In this document: positions 14,496-22,333 of the stretch, in pieces
How positions within the stretch are numbered: position 1 is the first letter of the stretch
Layout of the letters: each line of letters begins with the position of its first letter
DNA from: Jeotgalibaca porci
GTDB taxonomy: Bacteria > Bacillota > Bacilli > Lactobacillales > Aerococcaceae
DNA length: 64,000 bases
Direction of reading: 5' to 3'
Assembly (NCBI RefSeq): GCF_011299095.1
Contig: NZ_CP049889.1
Location: 1,592,501 to 1,656,500 of the forward strand
Position numbers and translations under genes: made by a program
The notes under the pieces: model-generated
The model's input: the letters and a program-made list of their open reading frames with translations, nothing else
What the model was told of the DNA's origin: nothing
Database searches by the model: none

Positions 14496-15548
14496 ATGGA
14501 AATGTCATTCAGATGGTACGGTCATGATGATCCAGTTACTTTAGCAAATATTCGTCAAATCCCAGGTATGGAAGGAATCGTTACAGCAATTTACGATATT
14601 CCAGTTGGAGAAGTTTGGCCACTAGAACGCATCAAAAAATTGCAAGCTGACGTAGAAGAGCACGGTATGTATATCAACGTTATCGAGTCTGTTCCCGTTC
14701 ACGAGTCAATCAAAATTGGTCGTCCAGATCGCGATACATATATTGAAAACTACAAGCAAACACTTATTAACTTAGGTGAAGCTGGAATTCCAGTTGTCTG
14801 TTACAACTTCATGCCAATCTTTGACTGGACACGTTCAAACTTGGCTTACGAATTACCAGATGGTTCAAATGCTTTGATCTTCGACGAAGAAGAAGTAAAC
14901 AAAATGGACCCACGTACGCTATCACTTCCAGGTTGGGATGAGAGCTACACACCAGAAGGCATGAATGCATTGATGGACGAGTACAAAGAAGTTGATGAAG
15001 AAAAACTATGGGAAAACCTAGAGTACTTCATTAAAGCAATCATGCCAGTTGCTGAAAAAGCAGGCGTGAAGATGGCAATCCACCCGGATGATCCACCATA
15101 CTCAATCTTTGGTTTACCTCGTATCATCACAGGTGGCGAAGCGTTGAACCGTTTCATCAACTTGTATGATTCAGAATATAACGGTGTAACATTATGTGTT
15201 GGTTCTTACGCATCAGATCCTAAGAACGATACAATTGCAATCTTGAAAGATATGCTTGCTAAGAAACGTGTTAACTTTATGCATGCACGTAACATCAAAC
15301 TTGTTGGTGGACGTTCATTCGAAGAGTCAGCTCACTTATCTGAAATGGGCTCAATCGACATGTACGAAGTTGTTAAAGCATGTGTTGAAGCTGGATTCGA
15401 AGGCGCAATCCGTCCTGACCACGGTCGTATGATCTGGGGAGAAACAGGAAAACCGGGTTACGGTTTGTATGACCGTGCATTAGGAGCAACTTACCTAAAC
15501 GGTTTAGAAGAAGCAGTTAAGAAAAACTTGGCAGCTCAAAACAAATAA
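14496..15548 (+). CDS. uxuA: Mannonate dehydratase
   Basis: 350 residues of the UxuA family. It begins MSFRWYGHDDPVTL and contains the typical HPDDPP segment and the late metal ligands in MHARNIK and IRPDHGRMIWGE. It dehydrates D-mannonate to 2-keto-3-deoxygluconate. The gene follows uxaC by 21 bases. A GC-rich hairpin without T-run separates it from the SDR reductase gene, which would supply its substrate. Confidence 0.95.
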   Translation: MEMSFRWYGHDDPVTLANIRQIPGMEGIVTAIYDIPVGEVWPLERIKKLQADVEEHGMYINVIESVPVHESIKIGRPDRDTYIENYKQTLINLGEAGIPVVCYNFMPIFDWTRSNLAYELPDGSNALIFDEEEVNKMDPRTLSLPGWDESYTPEGMNALMDEYKEVDEEKLWENLEYFIKAIMPVAEKAGVKMAIHPDDPPYSIFGLPRIITGGEALNRFINLYDSEYNGVTLCVGSYASDPKNDTIAILKDMLAKKRVNFMHARNIKLVGGRSFEESAHLSEMGSIDMYEVVKACVEAGFEGAIRPDHGRMIWGETGKPGYGLYDRALGATYLNGLEEAVKKNLAAQNK

Positions 15549-15565
15549 TTTCATAAAATTCTCAA

Positions 15566-15585
15566 GCCCCCGATAGATTGGGGGC
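15566..15585 (+). other. GC-rich hairpin between uxuA and uxuB
   Basis: GCCCCC and GGGGGC form a stem around an 8-base loop with no T-run. It is more likely an RNA processing or stabilising structure within the operon than a terminator. Confidence 0.55.
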
Positions 15586-15629
15586 GCGAGATTTCTATCA
15601 CTTAAACTAAAAGGAAGAGGTTCATTATT

Positions 15630-16478
15630 ATGACAAATCCATTCGTACATGACTTTACTGATAAAGTAGTCGCAGTTACAGGTGCCGGCGGCGTTTTATG
15701 TTCAGATTTCGCAAAAGCATTCGCAAAAGCAGGTGCTAAAGTAGCGTTGCTAGACTTAAACGAAGAAGCTGCACAAGGCTATGCTGACGAAATCGTTGCA
15801 GCAGGCGGAGTAGCTAAAGCTTACAAATGTAACGTTCTAGATAAAGAATCGATCGAAGCTGCTAAAGCAGGTATTGATGCTGACTTAGGTACAGTTGACA
15901 TCTTAGTTAACGGTGCTGGCGGTAACAATGCGCGTGCGACAACAGATAACGAATTCCACGAAACAAACATGCCAGAAGGAACAAAATCATTCTTTGATTT
16001 AGACCAAAGTGGCGTTGAATTTGTATTTAACTTGAACTTCTTGGGAACGTTGTTGCCAACACAAGTTTTTGCTAAAGACATGGTTGGGCGTGAAGGTGCA
16101 AACATCATCAACATTTCAAGTATGAATGCTTTCACACCACTAACAAAAATCCCTGCATACTCAGGAGCTAAATCTGCTATCTCTAACTTTACACAATGGT
16201 TAGCAGTTCACTTCTCTAAAGCAGGTATTCGTTGTAACGCAATCGCACCAGGATTCTTGGTTTCAAACCAAAACCGCGATTTGTTATTCGAATCTGACCA
16301 CGAAACACTAAAACCACGTGGACAAAAAATCATTAATAACACACCAATGGGCCGCTTCGGTGACTCTGAAGAATTATTGGGCGGACTAATGTTCTTGGCT
16401 GACGAAAAAGCAGCAAGCTTCGTTAACGGAGTTGTATTGCCAATCGATGGTGGATTCAGCGCTTACTCAGGCGTTTAA
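15630..16478 (+). CDS. uxuB: SDR-type fructuronate reductase / mannonate oxidoreductase
   Basis: 282 residues of the short-chain dehydrogenase family: NAD-binding TGAGGVLC near residue 18, NGAGG in beta-4, the catalytic Ser in NISSMNAF and YSGAK (Tyr-x3-Lys) around residue 175. Bacillus and many lactobacilli use an SDR enzyme rather than the enterobacterial type for D-mannonate oxidation, and the position directly after uxuA supports that role here. It would reduce fructuronate to mannonate, linking uxaC to uxuA. The specificity call rests on context. Confidence 0.85.
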   Translation: MTNPFVHDFTDKVVAVTGAGGVLCSDFAKAFAKAGAKVALLDLNEEAAQGYADEIVAAGGVAKAYKCNVLDKESIEAAKAGIDADLGTVDILVNGAGGNNARATTDNEFHETNMPEGTKSFFDLDQSGVEFVFNLNFLGTLLPTQVFAKDMVGREGANIINISSMNAFTPLTKIPAYSGAKSAISNFTQWLAVHFSKAGIRCNAIAPGFLVSNQNRDLLFESDHETLKPRGQKIINNTPMGRFGDSEELLGGLMFLADEKAASFVNGVVLPIDGGFSAYSGV

Positions 16479-16493
16479 TATAGTAATTTAAGG

Positions 16494-16550
16494 AAGGAGC
16501 CGATAGAAACATCTTCATATTATAGATGAAGTTTCTGTTCGGCTCCTTTT
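16494..16550 (+). terminator. Long hairpin with short T-run between uxuB and the HAD gene
   Basis: GGAGCCGA-AGAAAC-TCTTCAT pairs almost fully with the ATGAAG-TTTCT-TCGGCTCC arm, followed by TTTT. It looks like an intrinsic terminator, yet only about 20 bases remain before the next gene, leaving no room for a promoter downstream. Partial read-through or RNA processing is likely. Confidence 0.65.
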
Positions 16551-16571
16551 AAATATAAGGGGGCAACTTCA

Positions 16572-17420
16572 ATGACAGATAGATTTTTAACTTTTGAAAA
16601 ACAAAATAACTTTTTAGTGTGTGTAGACTCAGACGGGTGTGCAATGGACACAATGGACATCAAACACGAGCGTTTCTTCGGACCTTTCTCAGCGGACGTT
16701 TTCGGTATCGAAGACCGTGAAACATACCTAGAGGACTGGAACCGCATCAACTTATTCTCAAGTACACGTGGCGTGAACCGTTTCAAAGCGTTGGTTATGG
16801 CATTGCAAAATGCACAAAAACGCGGTGAAGATGTTGGTGATATCACTGCTTTGACAGAGTGGGCGGAAACAGCAAGTTCACTTTCAAACGGCGCAATCGA
16901 AGAAATTTTGAAAAACAATCCATCTGAAGATTTCGAGAAAACGTTAGACTGGAGCCAACGCGTAAACCATGCCATCGAAACGGAATTAGTCGGTGAAGAC
17001 CGTCCATTCGAAGGTGCTAAAGATGGTTTAGCAGCCATTACAAAATTAGCGGATGTGGCAATTGTAAGTTCTGCAAATAAAGAAGCAGTTGAAAGTGAGT
17101 GGGAACGTCACGAATTATTGGATTCTGTTGACGCATTCTACGCACAAGACCGTGGAACAAAAGCAGAAGCAATCGCTGATTTGTTAACAAAAGGTTATGA
17201 AAAGAAACATGTATTGATGGTCGGAGATGCACCCGGAGACGAAGCAGCAGCTGAGAAAAATGGTGTTTATTTCTTCCCAATCTTATTTGGACAAGAAAAA
17301 GCATGCTGGGATCGTCTAGTAAACGAAGCAATGCCGAAATTCTTAAATGGTGAATTTACTGAAGAATACCAAGCAACATTGAAAAAAGATTTCCATGAAT
17401 TGCTAAGTAAATACGACTAA
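16572..17420 (+). CDS. HAD-superfamily hydrolase in the uronate locus
   Basis: 282 residues with the HAD motifs in order: DSDGC (nucleophile and acid aspartates, about residues 19-21), SSANKE (motif II), a lysine before the last strand and MVGDAPGDEAAA (motif IV). An alpha-helical cap (about 30-150) is inserted after motif I. HAD enzymes usually remove phosphate from small metabolites; its substrate is unknown. Its position between the uronate reductase and a glycosidase suggests a sugar-phosphate or acid-sugar phosphate. The start is backed by GGGGG ten bases upstream. Confidence 0.8.
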   Translation: MTDRFLTFEKQNNFLVCVDSDGCAMDTMDIKHERFFGPFSADVFGIEDRETYLEDWNRINLFSSTRGVNRFKALVMALQNAQKRGEDVGDITALTEWAETASSLSNGAIEEILKNNPSEDFEKTLDWSQRVNHAIETELVGEDRPFEGAKDGLAAITKLADVAIVSSANKEAVESEWERHELLDSVDAFYAQDRGTKAEAIADLLTKGYEKKHVLMVGDAPGDEAAAEKNGVYFFPILFGQEKACWDRLVNEAMPKFLNGEFTEEYQATLKKDFHELLSKYD

Positions 17421-17440
17421 TAAAAAGGTGGTTAAAAGCA

Positions 17441-19162
17441 GTGGCTAAACTAGTTGATTTAACAAAAAAACCTTATAATTTGAACGCAGATCAAATTAAA
17501 TGGGTAGAAGACACAATCGCTGGCATGACGGATGAAGAGAAAGTCGGACAGTTGTTCGTTAACTTATTCTTCCCAGGATCAGATGAGTACAGTGGGAACG
17601 AATTTACCAACCAAGAAATTGTGGAAAAATTCCATATCGGTGGGGCGCGCTACAAAGGGCAAGACTCCGTACAAGTACAGGGATTGTTGAACGAGCTTCA
17701 AAGTGCAAGTAAGATTCCATTGCTAGTTGCAGCCAACTGTGACTCGGGTGGTGACGGTGCTACTAACGATGGTACTTACATCGCATCCGGTGCACAAGCA
17801 GAAGCGTCTGGCGACACTTCCGTTGCTTACAATGCTGGTTACGTTTCTGGACGTGAAGCAACAGCGCTTGGTGTAAATACAAACTTTGACCCATGTGTGG
17901 ATATCTTGATGAACTGGCGTAATACAATCGTAAACACACGTGCTTATGGTACAAACGCTGACAGTGTCATCAAATATACAAATGCTTACTTGGAAGGTTT
18001 GACACAAAGTGAAATCATCCAATGTATCAAACACTGGCCAGGAGACGGTACAGAAGAACGTGACCAACATTTGGTGTTGGGCGTGAACGAGCTATCTGTT
18101 GACGAGTGGGAAGATTCATTTGGCCGCGTATACCGTAACCATATTGAAAATGGTGTGGAAATGATCATGGCGGGCCATATCGCATTGCCAGAATACCAAA
18201 AAGCTTTGGATCCATCATTGAAAGATGAAGATATCATGCCAGCAACTTTAGCGCCTGAATTGATCCAAGATTTATTGAAAACAAAATTAGACTTCAACGG
18301 AATGGTTATTACTGATGCTGCTCACATGTTGGGTATGACTTCAGCAATGCGCCGTGAAGACTATGTTCCATTATCAATCGCAGCTGGTTGTGACATGTTC
18401 CTTTTCTTCAACGATATTGAAGAAGATACCATGTTCATGATGAACGGCTACAAAAATGGTGTCATCACTGAAGAACGTATGACTGATGCTTTACGTCGTA
18501 TTCTTGGTTTGAAAGCGAAGTTGAACCTTCACTTGAAACAAGCAGAAGGCACATTGTTGAAAGACAAATCTGAATTAGAAGTAATCGGTTGTGAAGAGCA
18601 CTTGGAGATGCGTGCAGATGCAGCTGATAAGGGTATTACATTGGTGAAGGATACACAAAATAATTTGCCAATTAGCCCAGAAACACACCGTCGTATTCGT
18701 CTATACTACCTAGAAGGTGAAAAGGCGATGAACGTTTCTTCAGAGAATAACGCTTTAGGATTCTTCGTTGAAGAATTAGAGCGTCGTGGCTATGAAGTAA
18801 CTGTTAACGATGGCCACACACGTGTGAAAGGTAAAACGTTGGAATACCGTGAAAATGTTGATTTCGCATTAACTGTTTCAAACGTAGCAGGTTACGGTGC
18901 AGAAAATAACTACCGTATTAAATGGAAGACAGCAATGTCCAACGAAGTTCCTTGGTACGTATGGGAAGTTCCAACAGTATTCGTATCGTTGAACTTTACA
19001 ACGCATTTGCATGATGCAACAATGGTTAAGACATTCGTTAACGCATACCACAATAACGAAGAAACAATTCGCCAAGTGATTGACAAACTAGAAGGAAAAT
19101 CCGAATTCAAAGGAACTCCTAACGAAAACGTTTGGGCAAACAAATGGCAAGCTAAACTATAA
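17441..19162 (+). CDS. Glycoside hydrolase family 3 enzyme, cytoplasmic
   Basis: 573 residues, starting at GTG after AAGGTGG. The GH3 N-terminal barrel shows KHWPGDG with a following Asp-x-His (ERDQHL), close to the NagZ-type acid/base region, and the nucleophile Asp in MVITDAAHM (about residue 290). A C-terminal alpha/beta domain follows (about 390-570). There is no signal peptide, so it acts on imported oligosaccharides or glycosides. NagZ-like beta-N-acetylglucosaminidase or beta-glucosidase activity are both possible; the uronate context suggests release of a sugar from a uronate-containing disaccharide. Confidence 0.8.
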   Translation: MAKLVDLTKKPYNLNADQIKWVEDTIAGMTDEEKVGQLFVNLFFPGSDEYSGNEFTNQEIVEKFHIGGARYKGQDSVQVQGLLNELQSASKIPLLVAANCDSGGDGATNDGTYIASGAQAEASGDTSVAYNAGYVSGREATALGVNTNFDPCVDILMNWRNTIVNTRAYGTNADSVIKYTNAYLEGLTQSEIIQCIKHWPGDGTEERDQHLVLGVNELSVDEWEDSFGRVYRNHIENGVEMIMAGHIALPEYQKALDPSLKDEDIMPATLAPELIQDLLKTKLDFNGMVITDAAHMLGMTSAMRREDYVPLSIAAGCDMFLFFNDIEEDTMFMMNGYKNGVITEERMTDALRRILGLKAKLNLHLKQAEGTLLKDKSELEVIGCEEHLEMRADAADKGITLVKDTQNNLPISPETHRRIRLYYLEGEKAMNVSSENNALGFFVEELERRGYEVTVNDGHTRVKGKTLEYRENVDFALTVSNVAGYGAENNYRIKWKTAMSNEVPWYVWEVPTVFVSLNFTTHLHDATMVKTFVNAYHNNEETIRQVIDKLEGKSEFKGTPNENVWANKWQAKL

Positions 19163-19228
19163 GAATGGTAAAAAGGCGTTCAACTCCGCATCACTATTTG
19201 TGAAGCGGGCGTCGAAGCTGCCAAAAGC

Positions 19229-19262
19229 AAACCGGGACGCTTCTGTCCCGGTTTATTTTTTT
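19229..19262 (+). terminator. Intrinsic terminator of the uronate locus
   Basis: AAACCGGGAC and GTCCCGGTTT form a perfect 10-bp stem with a 6-base loop and an A-interrupted T-run. Confidence 0.88.
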
Positions 19263-19275
19263 GTGGGTGGGTGTG

Positions 19276-19453
19276 GATGGCTCACTCAGACCATCGAGTA
19301 GGCTCTTTTGTCGTAAATGGCTCACTCAGATTGAAATTTACGTTTGAGTAGGCTCTTTTACTGTAAATGGCTCACTCAGAGTGGATTTTCCGTTTGAGTA
19401 GGCTCTTTTGTTGTAAATGGCTCACTCAGAGTGGATTTTCCGTTTGAGTAGGC
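19276..19453. repeat. Array of four 40/50-bp repeat units (second repeat locus)
   Basis: GGCTCACTCAGA recurs at steps of 40, 50 and 50 bases, alternating with TTTGAGTAGGCTCTTTT. The unit length and layout (TTTGAGTAG, T-run, A-run, ACTCA) equal those of the array at 2504, but the arm sequences differ, so each array looks homogenised separately. It follows a terminator directly. Confidence 0.85.
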
Positions 19454-19552
19454 CGTCTCCGCAAAGGCCAAAGGGATTAGGCAGTAATATTGCTTTTTGG
19501 GGCTACGGTTGCTATGATTTTAGAAATAGAATCAGTAGCGGAAGGAGAAAGT

Positions 19553-20245
19553 ATGAAGACTTTGATTATTGTGTCTCACCCCGAATTGATGGAATCGCAC
19601 ACGCAACGATTCTTATGGGAGAGTTTGCCCGAACAGGACGTGACGTGGCATCATTTGGAAGCTGTTTATCCGGATGGTGTGATAGACGTGACCGCAGAAC
19701 AGAGATTGCTGAAAGGGCATGGCCGCATTGTTTTTCAATTTCCACTTTACTGGTATAGTTCGCCGCCACTGCTAAAAGCCTGGCAGGATGCCGTTTTAAC
19801 TGAAGGTTTTGCGTATGGTCGCTTTGGAAGTCAGTTGGTTGGGAAAGAATTGCAACTGGTTGTTGCGACTGGGGTTCCGGAAAAAGATTATCAAGCAGGC
19901 GGTTTGGAGCAGTTTACATTGCCGGAATTAATGCGTCCGTTTCAAGCAACAGCTATAAAATGCCAGATGCAGTATTTCCCGCTTTTTGTCATTTCTCAGT
20001 TTGACTATATGAGTGAGCAGGAGCGCCGGAAATTATTGATTCAGTACCGGCAAGTGTTAACGGGACGCTTGTGGGGAACGTTGGAAGAGAAGGAAGCGTG
20101 GTTTGAAGAAGAACTCACGACACTTGGAAAAGTGCATTTGTCTGAAGACGACTGTCTGCAAGTGGATTTACTTATCCAACAGTTGCAAACGAATCGCGAG
20201 CACTTGAATGATTTAAACTGGACGCTTCAGGAAATGAGGGAATAG
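19553..20245 (+). CDS. Flavodoxin-fold NAD(P)H oxidoreductase (KefF/MdaB-type)
   Basis: 230 residues; starts MKTLIIVSHPELMES, the first strand and phosphate loop of flavodoxin-like quinone reductases. FQFPLYWYSSPPLLKAWQD is the characteristic FMN-contacting loop and LQLVVATGVPEKDYQ the following strand. Such enzymes reduce quinones or electrophiles with NAD(P)H and a bound flavin. ATG 19553 is preceded by GAAGGAGA; a longer frame from 19490 lacks a ribosome binding site and has no homologous look. It heads a five-gene cluster that includes a thioredoxin-fold protein, so a redox role fits. Confidence 0.83.
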   Translation: MKTLIIVSHPELMESHTQRFLWESLPEQDVTWHHLEAVYPDGVIDVTAEQRLLKGHGRIVFQFPLYWYSSPPLLKAWQDAVLTEGFAYGRFGSQLVGKELQLVVATGVPEKDYQAGGLEQFTLPELMRPFQATAIKCQMQYFPLFVISQFDYMSEQERRKLLIQYRQVLTGRLWGTLEEKEAWFEEELTTLGKVHLSEDDCLQVDLLIQQLQTNREHLNDLNWTLQEMRE

Positions 20246-20248
20246 GCG

Positions 20249-20431
20249 ATGGAACAACAAGAATGGATGCTATCCCTGATTGAACAGCTAAAAAATAAAA
20301 GCAAAGATTACCGTCAAATTGCGTTGTATCAAGAATTATCTGAACTTGTTAAGGAGCAGTATAAACGCATTGAACAAGCAGAGGGCGAGATTGATGGCCG
20401 GTCTTGGAGTCCCAAAGACTGGGACAATTAA
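20249..20431 (+). CDS. Small hypothetical protein, 60 residues
   Basis: A short acidic, probably helical protein (MEQQEWMLSLIEQLKNKS...) with the C-terminal tail GRSWSPKDWDN. It has no recognised domain, signal peptide or membrane segment. It starts three bases after the reductase stop, with GAGGGA seven bases upstream of the ATG, and is followed by another tiny gene, so it is almost certainly part of the same operon. The function is unknown. Confidence 0.6.
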   Translation: MEQQEWMLSLIEQLKNKSKDYRQIALYQELSELVKEQYKRIEQAEGEIDGRSWSPKDWDN

Positions 20432-20449
20432 AGAGAGGGGAATAAAGAA

Positions 20450-20593
20450 ATGACACTACCAAATTTTACATTTATTGAAACTGATACGGATGACATAGCA
20501 GAAGGCATGATATGCGATCCAATGACAGGCTTATGCGGGCCACTCCCGGAAGAAAATGACCAACCAAAAGAAAAGAGTGAATCAGATGAGTAA
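20450..20593 (+). CDS. 47-residue protein with a CDPMTGLCGP motif
   Basis: A small acidic frame that starts 8 bases after GAGAGGGG and ends by overlapping the ATG of the DsbA-like gene (ATGAGTAA), a sign of translational coupling. Its two cysteines, six residues apart in CDPMTGLC, could bind a metal or exchange disulfides with the downstream thioredoxin-fold protein. No family is recognised with certainty. The coupling, ribosome binding site and paired cysteines make it a better gene candidate than most frames of this size. Confidence 0.6.
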   Translation: MTLPNFTFIETDTDDIAEGMICDPMTGLCGPLPEENDQPKEKSESDE

Positions 20594-21422
20594 AATTGAA
20601 ATGTACTACGCAACGGATCCACTATGTTCATTCTGTTGGGCATTTGAACCGACATTGAGAAAATTCCGTTATCAGTATGCTTCTTACATTAGCAATGACA
20701 CAACCGTTATGGGCGGAATGATTGAGAAATGGGAGAAATTCGGCGGTGATAGCAGCAATGGTATTCAATCCGCTGCTGATGTTGCCAAACACTGGCGCGA
20801 AATTGGTGATTTCAGTCGCATGGTGATTGATGGCCGGGTTTGGCTGGATGAGCCAATCGATTCATCATTCCCTAGTTCGCAAGCATTTCAAATTGTGCGT
20901 CGTGACTATCCGGAGCAAGCACAGGCGTTTTTACGTAAATTGCGTGAAACAGTTATGGTGTGGAACCAGGATATTTCTAAACGAGAAGTACTGGCAGGCA
21001 TCCTCGAAGAAATGGGCTTGGATCACGAAAAAATACTGAACGATGCCGATTCTTTCGAAGGTCGTAGTTTGTTAAATAGCGATCTTGGCTTAGCACGTGC
21101 GCTAACCGCAACTGGATTTCCAACACTCGTTTTGGTAAATGAACAAAATCAAGGAGTTAAAGTCGTTGGTGCACAGCCGTATGAAGCGTTAGAGAGTGCT
21201 TTGAAACAAATCTTGGGCGTTGAGGAATTGATTCAGACGCCTGTTCCAAGTTTGGATTTAGTCATGAAAACCACACCATTTTTGATGAATAGAGAAATCG
21301 AAGTGCTTTATAACTTGGAAGAGTCAGAAGTACCGGGATTTGTCGACATGATTGTCGGTAAAGAAAACGTCCAAAAAGGCGAAGTACTGGGCCAAGATTA
21401 TTACAGAAGGTTGACAGTTTAA
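20586..21422 (+). CDS. DsbA-family thioredoxin-fold protein (SpxH/YjbH-like)
   Basis: 278 residues. The N terminus reads YYATDPLCSFCWAFEP, a thioredoxin-fold strand followed by a C-x2-C active site; a helical insertion and the cis-proline turn TGFPTLVLV (about residue 180) complete a DsbA/FrnE-like domain. In Firmicutes this group includes the adaptor SpxH (YjbH) that delivers the redox regulator Spx to ClpXP. A disulfide-isomerase role is the alternative. No signal peptide, so cytoplasmic. The start at 20586 overlaps the upstream 47-residue gene; an earlier ATG at 20556 is possible but uncoupled. Confidence 0.75.
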   Translation: MSKIEMYYATDPLCSFCWAFEPTLRKFRYQYASYISNDTTVMGGMIEKWEKFGGDSSNGIQSAADVAKHWREIGDFSRMVIDGRVWLDEPIDSSFPSSQAFQIVRRDYPEQAQAFLRKLRETVMVWNQDISKREVLAGILEEMGLDHEKILNDADSFEGRSLLNSDLGLARALTATGFPTLVLVNEQNQGVKVVGAQPYEALESALKQILGVEELIQTPVPSLDLVMKTTPFLMNREIEVLYNLEESEVPGFVDMIVGKENVQKGEVLGQDYYRRLTV

Positions 21423-21793
21423 TGAAACTAAACGAAAAAGAAAATCTCTTCCAAGCCGTGTTTGTTGTCGCGATCGTCTTGTTAAAAAGATTCTATGGTA
21501 GTGCGCTGGGAGAATACGAAAATATTATTTTTGTTTTCACGGCGGCCATCGGATTATTTGCTATCAACTGGCTGCTTAAGCGCTTGGACAAGAGTGGCGC
21601 AACGTTTGATACATGGGAAGATAAGTGGGACTTAGCGACTATTTTAGCTTATGGCTTCTCATTACTACTATTGAAATGGTTGCAGGTCACGAACATTTGG
21701 GTGTTGGTGGTAGTCGGCGTTTTGATTATCGGAATTAATGTGGTCATTAAGCTTAAAAGAAGAGAAATTAAAAAGAACATGGATATCCGCTGA
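21422..21793 (+). CDS. Small integral membrane protein, 123 residues
   Basis: Four hydrophobic segments are visible (about residues 10-28, 36-54, 75-92 and 95-113) separated by charged turns, and the C terminus is strongly basic. No family is recognised. The ATG overlaps the stop of the DsbA-like gene (TAATG), so it is translated as part of the same operon, which ends here with a terminator. Confidence 0.65.
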   Translation: MKLNEKENLFQAVFVVAIVLLKRFYGSALGEYENIIFVFTAAIGLFAINWLLKRLDKSGATFDTWEDKWDLATILAYGFSLLLLKWLQVTNIWVLVVVGVLIIGINVVIKLKRREIKKNMDIR

Positions 21794-21816
21794 GTGCGGT
21801 TTCCCTGTTCTTTTTT
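21770..21816. terminator. Terminator between the redox operon and the GNAT gene
   Basis: AAAAAGAACA and TGTTCTTTTTT form the base of the stem, with CCGC/GCGG above it. It can serve both converging transcripts. Confidence 0.7.
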
Positions 21817-21832
21817 AGTGTATCCTTTTAAA

Positions 21833-22330
21833 TCAAGTAATTTCAAGATGATAGACATAGTCGTCCATTACATAACCGCCGCCGATATCGGAAATGATTG
21901 AATCAGTCCGTTCGAAACCGGCTTTTTCGTAAAAAGCGATAGCGTCAGAGTTGTACTTATTAACAGTCAACGTAATCCCGTTCATACCGCGTTCAGTCGC
22001 CATCTGCAGCAGTTCTTTTAGAATCGCTGCAGCATGCCCGAGTCCACGCGCTTCTTTTAATAGATAGAGTTTACTCAGGAAAAGCACGTTCTCCTGCCAT
22101 TCGATAGCCACATAACCAATTTCCGAAACGCCGGCTTCAATAATGAAGTAATCGGCCTTGTTATGCGCGATATCCTGAACCATTTTTTCTTCGGACTGAA
22201 GGGTGGCCAACATATAACGAACTTGAGCTTCGCCCAAAATCGGCAGGTAGTGCTCCTGCCAAATTATCTCAGCCATGTGTGCAATGTCTTCAACTTGCAA
22301 TGTATCTCTTACTGGTACGAGTTTCGTCAT
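21833..22330 (-). CDS. GNAT-family N-acetyltransferase
   Basis: 165 residues with the GNAT core: a substrate-side beta hairpin, the acetyl-CoA pyrophosphate loop in LKEARGLGHAAAIL (R/Q-x2-G-x-G/A form, about residue 100) and the C-terminal NSDAIAFYEKAGFERTD motif. The target molecule cannot be inferred. It lies immediately downstream of tyrS (three bases after its stop) on the same strand, probably as a read-through gene of the T-box-controlled transcript; its own ribosome binding site is weak. Confidence 0.83.
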   Translation of the reverse strand: MTKLVPVRDTLQVEDIAHMAEIIWQEHYLPILGEAQVRYMLATLQSEEKMVQDIAHNKADYFIIEAGVSEIGYVAIEWQENVLFLSKLYLLKEARGLGHAAAILKELLQMATERGMNGITLTVNKYNSDAIAFYEKAGFERTDSIISDIGGGYVMDDYVYHLEIT

Positions 22331-22333
22331 CGT

